Of a stretch of 7,746 bases of DNA, positions 1 through 5,646 are shown in pieces (position 1 is the first letter of the stretch; each line of letters starts with the position of its first letter). Position numbers and translations under genes: made by a program. This DNA comes from Caldifarciminota bacterium (GTDB lineage Bacteria > Hydrothermota > Tepidihabitantia > SM23-42), in contig JAGMEL010000365.1 in the NCBI GenBank assembly GCA_023128195.1, positions 1-7,746 of the forward strand, in the 5' to 3' direction. The notes beneath the pieces are model-generated. The model made no database searches. It had not been told where the DNA came from and saw only the letters and a list, made by a program, of their open reading frames with translations.

Positions 1-3
1 ATA

Positions 4-84
4 GCGAGACCTTCGGCGTGCGGGACTAGTTGCTTCGCAACAGTTATTGTTCATTTCATGAACGGTTATGGCTCTTACGAGCGG
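4..84 (+). repeat. Four-hairpin modular array, copy 1
   Basis: This is a string of short inverted repeats joined by 7-nt linkers. The hairpins are an imperfect one at 4-21 with loop TTC at 12-14, GTTGC/GCAAC (29-41, loop TTC), GTTCAT/ATGAAC (49-63, loop TTC) and GCTC/GAGC (71-82, loop TTAC), followed by GG. The linkers are GGGACTA (22-28), AGTTATT (42-48) and GGTTATG (64-70). Positions 17-84 match 4811-4878 at 64 of 68 bases by direct comparison. The array overlaps the last codons of the minus-strand four-helix-bundle gene, whose stop codon lies in the third hairpin. There is no U-tract after it, so it does not look like a simple terminator. Its function is unknown. Confidence 0.75.
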
Positions 85-445
85 TTTCTAATGAACGAAT
101 TGATTTCATAAGCCGCGATAAGAGAATACGAACCTGAATAACTCGATTCAAATAAGATTTGTAAATTTTATTTACTATATAATTATTATTTTTTGCCTCA
201 ACTAAATGGTTTTCCGTTTCATCATTAGAAGTAGCAGCAATTCTATAAAAACGATGCTTCTCCTTTAGCGAAGATTTTCTAAAACCCTCAGATATCTGAG
301 AGGGAACAGAACGAGATGAACGGATAATTTGATCACCAAGCCGATACTTTTCGACCTTTGGAAAAGTAGGTACAAGTTTAATAGCAATGTCCTTAGCTAG
401 TTCACTCGCTACCTGCTTTACCCTGTGAAATACAGCCTCTTTCAT
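56..445 (-). CDS. Four-helix-bundle protein, S23/IVP family
   Basis: This 129-aa protein belongs to the four-helix-bundle family named after proteins encoded in 23S rRNA intervening sequences (S23/IVP). The family hallmarks are visible: FPKVEKYRLGDQI (28-40), then IRSSRSVPSQISEGF (41-55), then an ETENHL segment (76-81) and a basic C-terminal helix at about 95-118. Family members pack as helical bundles. The relative Avd binds nucleic acid in diversity-generating retroelements, but the role of free-standing members is not established. The ATG start at 445 is supported by an AGGA Shine-Dalgarno sequence 5 nt upstream. There is no rRNA around it, so it is not inside an rRNA insertion here. The last roughly nine residues (from ARKSHNRS) and the stop codon are encoded by hairpin array copy 1, which suggests that the repeat replaced the original C-terminus. 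A second array lies upstream at 576-643. The family call is good; the function is unknown. Confidence 0.85.
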   Translation of the reverse strand: MKEAVFHRVKQVASELAKDIAIKLVPTFPKVEKYRLGDQIIRSSRSVPSQISEGFRKSSLKEKHRFYRIAATSNDETENHLVEAKNNNYIVNKIYKSYLNRVIQVRILLSRLMKSIRSLETARKSHNRS

Positions 446-491
446 GTAGTTCCTGCTATCATTGGTGATGAATGTCTTATAGTATCTTGCT

Positions 492-560
492 TCATGATCG
501 AATTACTTTTATTTCACGGGGCAGGGCAATTAAATCCCTGAAACTCTTAATTGTCTTCAT
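492..560 (-). pseudogene. Probable N-terminal remnant of a second S23-like gene
   Basis: A minus-strand ATG at 560 opens a 22-codon frame ending in TGA at 494-492. It begins MKTIKSFRDLIA, which resembles the usual start of S23-family proteins (a motif like IKSFEDLxVWQKA). The following residues LPREIKVIRS depart from the family, so the match breaks off after about 12 codons. A GGGAGG sequence lies about 9 nt upstream of the ATG, just after hairpin array copy 3. The intact S23-like gene follows on the same strand 46 nt after the stop. The simplest reading is the 5' end of a duplicated or decayed S23-like gene. A short upstream peptide or chance resemblance is also possible, because the match is brief. 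Confidence 0.35.
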
Positions 561-575
561 TCAATATATCCTCCC

Positions 576-643
576 GTTCGAAGAACTCATAACCGTCCAA
601 AGGATCATTACCGTGCTGAAAGCACCTTTACCGCACAAAGTGC
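576..643 (-). repeat. Four-hairpin modular array, copy 3 (diverged)
   Basis: Read on the minus strand from 643 down, four small hairpins are joined by 7-nt linkers. The hairpins are GCAC/GTGC (643-633, loop TTT), GTGCT/AGCAC (625-613, loop TTC), TCC/GGA (604-596, loop TTT, with an outer A.C mismatch) and GTTC/GAAC (586-576, loop TTC), followed by GG. The linkers are GGTAAAG (632-626), GGTAATG (612-606) and GGTTATG (594-588). The stems differ from those of the other two copies, but the architecture and the last linker are the same. It starts 35 nt after the stop of the Asp-box gene on the same strand, so it is likely transcribed in that gene's 3' UTR. Confidence 0.7.
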
Positions 644-677
644 AATTTCTCCCAATCACCATTTCAAAACGAACTTT

Positions 678-2147
678 CTATTTTCCTAAATTTATAATTT
701 TTCTTACTTCAGTAATGTCTTTGGAACTCAGTTTAATAAATATAATGCCCCGTGGAAAATCATTACTCTTCAGCTGTATTTGTATAGGTATGTTTATCTT
801 ACCAGCATGGAGTTGCTTAATCATCCTTCCAGAAACGTCATAAGTTTTGATTTCAATCGGGGTAGGGTGTTGCGCAACCTTCATTGTAACATTACCATTC
901 CATATAGTTGGAACCCTGAGGATATGGCGAGGCTCAAGCACCTGGTTTACTATCTCTTCAACACTTAACTCAGAAAGCAATGCCTTGCTGAAATAGAGAT
1001 CATTGTCATCACCATTACGACCGTCAGTCCAGATCGCATAAAGATACTGACTATCACTTACACAAATGTGATATTCACCCATGAAATCTGCTAAACTTGT
1101 CGCTGATGTATCTGAGACCCGAATACTTGGATCAAATGTTGCCCCGCTGTCTGAAGAATGCTGATAGCGAAATGAAAAAAGACTTGTAAAACCAGTAGGC
1201 CAATCTGGCGTATGATAGTACGTGACGTGGAGTCCACCATAAACATCAAAATGCGCCCAGCCCTTGCATTGACCACCAGCTGTAATATCATTAACAACAA
1301 ATGGTGTACCCCATGTAGCACCGCTATCTGTAGAACGAACACCCATAACATCCCAGCTGCCATTGAAATTATTAGCCACCCATGTGGTAAAAACGACATT
1401 GCCTCTGGCTGTGATCGAATTTATTGGTGCCCGGTCTCCATAACTCGTAGTGTAGTAAAAAGTACCCAGCATGACTTCTGGTGACCACGTTTCTCCATAA
1501 TCAGCCGATTTTCTATAGTAGACATCCCCGCCCCAATCGACTAACTCAAGATGCAAATTTTCGTTTTCATCCATACACAGAGCAGTAATTCCTGTCCTGT
1601 CCCATATATTTGAAGTATTCCATGTTGCACCATAGTCTGTGGATTTTGCAAATATGATACCGGTCGATCCTGAGGTCTGCTGCCAGACAATGTATATTTC
1701 ATTATTGTAGACCACCATCCATGGTTTATCAACGCCATATGTGTTCCACACTACTGATGTATCTGCCCAGGTTTGACCTCCATCACGGGATAAATAATGT
1801 TTCAGCCTATCTATTGAAAATTGAATGAGCATATGTACATATCCAGAATCATCGATTGCGATTACTGGATCTGTATGCCAAGTGCCACCGGTTAAATCAG
1901 TAAATGGAATTTGTGTAAATGTCTGGCCTCCATCAAAAGAGTATGCATAAGGTGCAATTGGGATATTGCCACGCTCTGCAGTATTACATATAGAAACTAT
2001 TGTATCTCCCCATATTGCAAAACAAGATTCACCCTGGTTAAGACTATCCCAAATTACGTCATTACTTACCCGCACATTAGAAATCCAGGGAGCATCAGCA
2101 TAGAGCAAGATAACCAACATAAGCGGTAAGACACATAACTTTTTCAT
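678..2147 (-). CDS. Secreted Asp-box beta-propeller protein with C-terminal sorting domain
   Basis: This 489-aa protein starts with a signal peptide (MKK plus a hydrophobic core at residues 5-16, with cleavage probably near 17-19). The body has six Asp-box motifs of the S-x-D-x-G-x-T-[WF] type, starting at residues 70, 120, 169, 214, 272 and 331. A WTDGRNG stretch near 373, typical of the last blade, supports a sialidase/BNR-like beta-propeller. Residues about 405-489 (with YDVSGRMIKQL at 436-446 and a final IINLGK) resemble the Por/T9SS type A sorting domain, which in known systems directs export through the outer membrane and surface attachment or release. I see no clear RIP motif or complete set of sialidase catalytic residues, so an enzymatic role should not be assumed; it may bind or process surface glycans or proteins. 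An AAGGAGG Shine-Dalgarno sequence lies 6 nt before the ATG, and a promoter-like site lies just upstream. It is transcribed away from ftsK. Confidence 0.85.
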   Translation of the reverse strand: MKKLCVLPLMLVILLYADAPWISNVRVSNDVIWDSLNQGESCFAIWGDTIVSICNTAERGNIPIAPYAYSFDGGQTFTQIPFTDLTGGTWHTDPVIAIDDSGYVHMLIQFSIDRLKHYLSRDGGQTWADTSVVWNTYGVDKPWMVVYNNEIYIVWQQTSGSTGIIFAKSTDYGATWNTSNIWDRTGITALCMDENENLHLELVDWGGDVYYRKSADYGETWSPEVMLGTFYYTTSYGDRAPINSITARGNVVFTTWVANNFNGSWDVMGVRSTDSGATWGTPFVVNDITAGGQCKGWAHFDVYGGLHVTYYHTPDWPTGFTSLFSFRYQHSSDSGATFDPSIRVSDTSATSLADFMGEYHICVSDSQYLYAIWTDGRNGDDNDLYFSKALLSELSVEEIVNQVLEPRHILRVPTIWNGNVTMKVAQHPTPIEIKTYDVSGRMIKQLHAGKINIPIQIQLKSNDFPRGIIFIKLSSKDITEVRKIINLGK

Positions 2148-2171
2148 TTAAAACCTCCTTCTTTAGAAATT

Positions 2172-2200
2172 ATAATAACACATATCTTCTGGTAAGTCAA
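2172..2200 (-). promoter_or_regulatory. Predicted sigma70-type promoter for the Asp-box gene
   Basis: On the minus strand a -35-like TTGACT (2200-2195) is followed after 17 bp by a -10-like TATTAT (2177-2172). An overlapping TATAAT (2174-2169) would need a 20-bp spacer. The start of transcription would fall near 2165, leaving a short leader that still contains the AAGGAGG ribosome binding site. This is prediction by consensus match only. Confidence 0.5.
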
Positions 2201-2208
2201 GCCGTGAA

Positions 2209-2271
2209 CAAGTTCCAAGAACCAAGTTTCAAGAAGCAAGAAGTAAGATGCAAGAAGTAAGAAGCAAGAAA
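2209..2271. repeat. Heptanucleotide tandem tract, nine CAAGAAG-like units
   Basis: Nine consecutive 7-bp units fit without gaps: CAAGTTC, CAAGAAC, CAAGTTT, CAAGAAG, CAAGAAG, TAAGATG, CAAGAAG, TAAGAAG, CAAGAAA. The fixed positions are an AAG core with a variable 3' end. The tract is noncoding, between two divergent genes, and runs directly into a 9-bp tract. Its function is unknown. Confidence 0.8.
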
Positions 2272-2307
2272 ACCAAAGAAACCAGAGAAACTAAAGAAAC
2301 CAAATAA
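2272..2307. repeat. Nonanucleotide tandem tract, four ACCAAAGAA-like units
   Basis: Four gapless 9-bp units: ACCAAAGAA, ACCAGAGAA, ACTAAAGAA, ACCAAATAA. It follows the CAAGAAG tract with no spacer, so the repeat period switches from 7 to 9 bp at 2272. The plus strand is strongly purine-rich. Its function is unknown. Confidence 0.75.
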
Positions 2308-2324
2308 ACGCTATTAATAATCTA

Positions 2325-2366
2325 ATCGAGTATCGAACATCTAGGATCGAGTATCGAGCATCCAGC
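2325..2366. repeat. Heptanucleotide tandem tract, six ATCGAGC-like units (two 21-bp units)
   Basis: Six gapless 7-bp units: ATCGAGT, ATCGAAC, ATCTAGG, ATCGAGT, ATCGAGC, ATCCAGC. It can also be read as two 21-bp units (2325-2345 and 2346-2366) identical at 18 of 21 positions. It lies 28 bp upstream of the -35 of the ftsK promoter, so it may affect ftsK transcription, but nothing shows this directly. Confidence 0.75.
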
Positions 2367-2393
2367 TTAGAGCCATCATTTCTCGATTTCTCA

Positions 2394-2421
2394 TTGACAT
2401 CAATGCAATTATGAGTAAAAT
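2394..2421 (+). promoter_or_regulatory. Predicted ftsK promoter placed for a leaderless mRNA
   Basis: A consensus -35 TTGACA (2394-2399) and a -10-like TAAAAT (2416-2421) are separated by 16 bp. The ATG of ftsK at 2427 lies only 5 nt beyond the -10, which is about where transcription should begin. There is no Shine-Dalgarno sequence before that ATG. The two observations agree with a leaderless transcript. Confidence 0.6.
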
Positions 2422-2426
2422 TCAAT

Positions 2427-4706
2427 ATGGAAACGACAATAATTCCAATAATTCTACTTATTATTGCTATTGGTGTTCTTTTCTTTATTGCAAAAGAATT
2501 AGATCAAACAAAAAGAAAAAAGCTATCAGGCATCATATTTTCTCTTTTATGTGTGCTTTTTTTGATATCGCAAATATCATATCTTCTATATCCTATAGAA
2601 AACTATAGAAATTTCGGTGGTCTTTTTGGTTATTACTCATCACTCTGGATATTCTGGCTTATTGGTTTGTATTTCCTTATTATTCCATGTCTTTTGGGCT
2701 ATTTAGGTTATATATATTTTTTCAAATCTGAGAAAAGTATCAGCATTTATATTTTATTCTTTATACCTGTAGGAATTATAATCGATACAATGTTCTCGCT
2801 TTTTATTAAACTAAATATCGGCAAAATTTCAGCGGGCGGCACACTCGGCTCAATAATCAGTAAATTCTTACTCAATTACTTCGGGTACTTAGGAACATAT
2901 CTCATTCTTGTTGTTGGTATTGTCGTTATTCTTTATATGATGATGAAAGAAAGAATTTTCCGTAGAGTCGAGGTATCTGAAACCGGGATTATAAAAGAAA
3001 AACCAATAAGGGAAAAGAAAGAGAGAAAAGAACCTGAATACAAAAAAGATGAAAAGAAATATGTCCCAATAGACAAGGTAAAAAAGACAATATCTAAAAT
3101 AGATTTTAAGGCTGAATATCTAAATATCCTTCAGGAACCGCCGAAAAACTATGGATATAATAAAGACGCACAAAAAAAAGAAGCCGATCTCTTGATAAGT
3201 CGTCTTGCCGAATTTGATGTCGCCGGCAGAATCGTCGGAATAGAATCAGGCCCGGTAATTTCAAGGTTTGAATTTAAGCCCGCACCTGGTGTGAAAGTTA
3301 ACAGAATAGCAAGTCTGGATAATGATCTTGCCCTTGCTTTGAAAGCAACACGTATTAGAGTTGTTGCTCCCATCCCCGGGAAATCGGCGGTTGGAATTGA
3401 GGTACCGAATCGTGAGCGTAGTCTTGTTTGTTTGAAGACCGGAATTCTGGACAAAAATTTTGAGAATAATCCCTCGCCTTTAGCCATCGTGCTTGGTGAA
3501 GATATTACTGGAAAACCAGTTATCGATGATATCTCCACAATGCCACACATGCTCATTGCCGGTACGACTGGTTCAGGTAAAAGTGTATGTATCAACACAA
3601 TTATCTTAAGTCTGCTATATCACTCTACTTATAAAGACATTAGATTCCTAATGATTGACCCCAAACGACTTGAACTTCCAATGTACAACCCGATCCCCCA
3701 CCTTTTACGCCCGGCAGTCACACAACCGAGAAAGACCGTAGATGAGCTCGAAAAACTCGTTAATATAATGGAAATGAGATACCGGGATTTTGCCCGTGAA
3801 GGTGTAAGGGACATTGATGGATATAATACAAAAATGAGGAAAAAGGGTGGCGATATCAAACCATATATTTTAATAATCGTTGATGAACTTGCTGACCTAA
3901 TGCTAACTGCACCAAGCGAGATAGAAGAAAATATAACCAGGTTAGCTCAAATGTCGCGGGCTGTTGGTATTCATCTCATCCTTGCAACACAGAGACCATC
4001 TGTTGATGTGATTACCGGTTTGATTAAAGCAAATTTCCCCTGTCGTATTGCTTTCCAGGTTGCATCCAAAACTGATTCGCGAACAATCCTCGACATGAAT
4101 GGTGCTGAATCATTACTCGGCCGTGGAGATATGCTGTTCCTACCGCCGGGAAAAGGCACACCAGTACGGCTGCATGGTGCCTACATATCAACTGAAGAAA
4201 TTAGTGGGATTAGTAATTTAATTGCCAGAAAGTATCTCTTCGAACTTTTAAAAGATGCTGAAGGAAATCTTGATAAAATATTAAATGCAATTCTTGAAGA
4301 AGAATTATGGACAGTTTTTGTTAACACAAAAGACCCTGCCTTTGACGAAAAACGGCGATCTCTTTCAAATCTCATCCCGGTTGAAATGATCGATGAAATA
4401 ATTGATAAGGGTTATTATCCCGACCTGGGTGAAGTAATAGCCAAGGAACATTTAGTCGAAAAAGAAGATAAAACGGAAGTTGATAAGATGTTTCCTGAAG
4501 CGGCAAAACTTGTATTCAGACATCAAGTAGCATCAGTTTCATTACTACAACGCCGACTTGGCCTCGGTTATGCTCGGGCAGGAAGAATCATTGATCAGCT
4601 TGAAGATGCTGGGGTTGTTGAATCCTTTCAAGGCAGTAAATCAAGAAAGGTTCTTATTGAAAGGCAAGAGGAATTGGACGCCATTCTAAGAAAGTACTGT
4701 AGCTAA
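2427..4706 (+). CDS. ftsK: DNA translocase FtsK/SpoIIIE
   Basis: This 759-aa membrane-anchored, ATP-driven DNA pump moves and aligns chromosome ends at the division septum and activates XerCD-type dimer resolution in well-studied bacteria. Membrane segments occupy about residues 4-23, 33-55, 72-99, 105-127 and 140-173, followed by a short charged linker (175-225). The alpha/beta motor has Walker A GTTGSGKS at 379-386, Walker B ILIIVDELAD at 481-490 and the conserved GRGDMLFLPPG at 565-575. The C-terminal winged-helix gamma domain, which reads DNA polarity, covers about 686-746. The linker between motor and gamma (about 595-685) is about 90 residues, longer than I recall for E. coli FtsK, and in gamma the recognition helix reads GYARAGRIID. 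An in-frame TGA at 2412 and the absence of other start codons fix the ATG at 2427, which lacks an SD. It appears monocistronic; its downstream neighbour is convergent. Confidence 0.97.
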   Translation: METTIIPIILLIIAIGVLFFIAKELDQTKRKKLSGIIFSLLCVLFLISQISYLLYPIENYRNFGGLFGYYSSLWIFWLIGLYFLIIPCLLGYLGYIYFFKSEKSISIYILFFIPVGIIIDTMFSLFIKLNIGKISAGGTLGSIISKFLLNYFGYLGTYLILVVGIVVILYMMMKERIFRRVEVSETGIIKEKPIREKKERKEPEYKKDEKKYVPIDKVKKTISKIDFKAEYLNILQEPPKNYGYNKDAQKKEADLLISRLAEFDVAGRIVGIESGPVISRFEFKPAPGVKVNRIASLDNDLALALKATRIRVVAPIPGKSAVGIEVPNRERSLVCLKTGILDKNFENNPSPLAIVLGEDITGKPVIDDISTMPHMLIAGTTGSGKSVCINTIILSLLYHSTYKDIRFLMIDPKRLELPMYNPIPHLLRPAVTQPRKTVDELEKLVNIMEMRYRDFAREGVRDIDGYNTKMRKKGGDIKPYILIIVDELADLMLTAPSEIEENITRLAQMSRAVGIHLILATQRPSVDVITGLIKANFPCRIAFQVASKTDSRTILDMNGAESLLGRGDMLFLPPGKGTPVRLHGAYISTEEISGISNLIARKYLFELLKDAEGNLDKILNAILEEELWTVFVNTKDPAFDEKRRSLSNLIPVEMIDEIIDKGYYPDLGEVIAKEHLVEKEDKTEVDKMFPEAAKLVFRHQVASVSLLQRRLGLGYARAGRIIDQLEDAGVVESFQGSKSRKVLIERQEELDAILRKYCS

Positions 4707-4803
4707 GATCAAATACCTAGACCCCGTTAGAGATAAATAGTAAAACCTTATGTTCTACACGTATGTCCTTCAGAGCATGAAAGATGGAAGATAAGGGGAA
4801 ATG
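4707..4803. other. Unassigned intergenic stretch after ftsK
   Basis: This is the first part of the 340-bp gap between the convergent ftsK and lipoprotein genes. I see no gene, no SD-led small frame and no U-tract terminator for ftsK here. A 6-bp inverted repeat CCTTAT (4746-4751) and ATAAGG (4791-4796) is 39 nt apart and could be chance. The rest of the gap holds hairpin array copy 2, an 8-bp tandem tract and a minus-strand terminator. Confidence 0.4.
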
Positions 4804-4878
4804 GCACTGCCGTGCGGGACTGGTCGCTTCGCAACGGTTATGGTTCATTTCATGAACGGTTATGGCTCTTACGAGCGG
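4804..4878 (+). repeat. Four-hairpin modular array, copy 2
   Basis: Four hairpins are joined by three linkers of exactly 7 nt. The hairpins are GCAC/GTGC (4804-4815, loop TGCC), GTCGC/GCAAC (4823-4835, loop TTC, one C.A mismatch), GTTCAT/ATGAAC (4843-4857, loop TTC) and GCTC/GAGC (4865-4876, loop TTAC), followed by GG. The linkers are GGGACTG (4816-4822), GGTTATG (4836-4842) and GGTTATG (4858-4864). Positions 4811-4878 match 17-84 at 64 of 68 bases. It lies about 100 nt downstream of ftsK on the same strand and could be transcribed as its 3' UTR. The linker period is 20-22 bp, about two helical turns. Confidence 0.8.
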
Positions 4879-4892
4879 GAAAAGAAGCGTCA

Positions 4893-4949
4893 GGAAGACA
4901 GGGAGACCTGGAGACAAGGAGACACGGTGAAACGGAGACAAGGAGGAAA
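4893..4949. repeat. Octanucleotide tandem tract, GGAGACAA-like units
   Basis: After GGAAGACA (4893) and a 9-bp GGGAGACCT (4901), the tract runs in 8-bp register from 4910: GGAGACAA, GGAGACAC, GGTGAAAC, GGAGACAA, then GGAGGAAA. It is purine-rich on the plus strand and noncoding. It follows hairpin array copy 2 after a 14-bp gap. Its character is similar to the 7- and 9-bp tracts at 2209-2366, but the sequence differs. Confidence 0.7.
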
Positions 4950-4987
4950 AGGATTGAAGGTAGGATTGGGTTTGGATGATGAATAAT

Positions 4988-5017
4988 AAAAAAAGGGCAC
5001 GCAATACATACATGCCC
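4988..5017 (-). terminator. Rho-independent terminator of the lipoprotein gene
   Basis: On the minus strand the stem GGGCATG (5017-5011) pairs with CGTGCCC (5001-4995), including one T.G pair, around a 9-nt loop. Seven T residues (4994-4988) follow. It lies about 30 nt past the stop codon of the lipoprotein gene. On the plus strand the same stem is followed only by a weak T run, so it should not stop ftsK transcripts well. Confidence 0.85.
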
Positions 5018-5046
5018 CCTTTAACTTTACGATTTTGAAAAATAGT

Positions 5047-5637
5047 TTAGTCTTCTATCTCCATTATCTTCGACAGTTCATCCCAGTGTTTTTTAACAAG
5101 CTCTCTATTTCCCTGCGGTACCTTTTCATAGATTTTTTTAAACTCGGCCATTGATTTTACGGCTTGTTTCATCATCTCTTTCTGCGCTTCAGGAACTTTT
5201 GGATCTTTTAGTTGCGCCTCCATTTGTTTTATATTTTCTTCTATTTCGTCCATATCTTTATGAAGCATAATCGAAATAACAGCCATCCATACTTTTCCAA
5301 AGGTAGGCCAAAACTCATCCCATGGCATGCCGGCAGCCCTTAATTTTACATCGAGCCCGGTGATATCTTTGTTCAATGTACTAAATTGTCCTATCCATCC
5401 TTCCCAATTCTCTGCATCACCTTTAAATTCCTTACCGCTTTTTTCCACTTCTTCCTTGACAACGGGAAAAACTTTCATGAATTTCTGAAGCTCAACCTCA
5501 CTTAGAGTTTGATATACTATTTCCGCAACACCCTTTTCTTCGGCTGGCTTTGTCTCGGTAGCCGGTCCCTCATCTGGTGCCCCACAAAAGACCATTAAAA
5601 AAACAGACAACAAACCAAGCGCTATAAATTTCTTCAT
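5047..5637 (-). CDS. Probable lipoprotein of unknown function, helical
   Basis: I do not recognise this 196-aa protein's family. The N-terminus (MKKF plus a hydrophobic core to residue 17, then Cys18-Gly) looks like a lipoprotein signal, but the residue before Cys is Phe, which is atypical for a lipobox (usually Gly, Ala or Ser). Residues 20-36 are a Pro/Glu/Thr-rich flexible linker. The rest is predicted to be mostly alpha-helical and charged, with a tryptophan cluster (NWEGW at 77-81, MPWDEFW at 104-110) and a helical stretch from about 125 to 171 rich in E, K, Q and M that may form a coiled coil. It is probably periplasmic and membrane-tethered. GGAGG lies 4 nt upstream of the ATG, supporting this start. 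Upstream lies a repeat region and then the GGDEF gene on the same strand; a strong terminator follows, so it may end a two-gene transcript or be transcribed alone. Confidence 0.75.
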   Translation of the reverse strand: MKKFIALGLLSVFLMVFCGAPDEGPATETKPAEEKGVAEIVYQTLSEVELQKFMKVFPVVKEEVEKSGKEFKGDAENWEGWIGQFSTLNKDITGLDVKLRAAGMPWDEFWPTFGKVWMAVISIMLHKDMDEIEENIKQMEAQLKDPKVPEAQKEMMKQAVKSMAEFKKIYEKVPQGNRELVKKHWDELSKIMEIED

Positions 5638-5646
5638 TGTACCTCC

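Noticed and set aside
1..643. Diversity-generating retroelement, suggested by an Avd-like four-helix-bundle protein
   Set aside because: No reverse transcriptase and no template/variable repeat pair with adenine-directed changes is present in the window. The protein alone fits the wider S23 family.
576..643. Hairpin arrays as ordinary rho-independent terminators
   Set aside because: None of the arrays is followed by a T-tract on the transcribed strand, and four hairpins with fixed linkers are not a terminator design. The true terminator at 4988-5017 looks quite different.
472..843. A plus-strand open frame of 123 codons across 472-843
   Set aside because: It covers hairpin array copy 3 and runs antisense into the Asp-box gene. 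It has no SD, no recognisable motif and reads as a shadow.
678..2147. Annotation of the Asp-box protein as an active sialidase
   Set aside because: Asp boxes mark the fold, not the activity. I could not find the RIP motif or a convincing catalytic set.
2209..2366. CRISPR array
   Set aside because: Units are 7-9 bp, contiguous and degenerate, with no spacers and no cas genes. The 7-nt linkers of the hairpin arrays are also far too short to be CRISPR repeats.
2411..2608. A small plus-strand frame starting at ATG 2411
   Set aside because: It overlaps ftsK in another frame, has low-complexity Asn-rich residues and no SD. The ftsK frame has clear family support.
4746..4796. CCTTAT/ATAAGG inverted repeat after ftsK as a terminator or RNA structure
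   Set aside because: It is a six-bp stem with a 39-nt loop and no U-tract, which is within what chance gives in AT-rich DNA.
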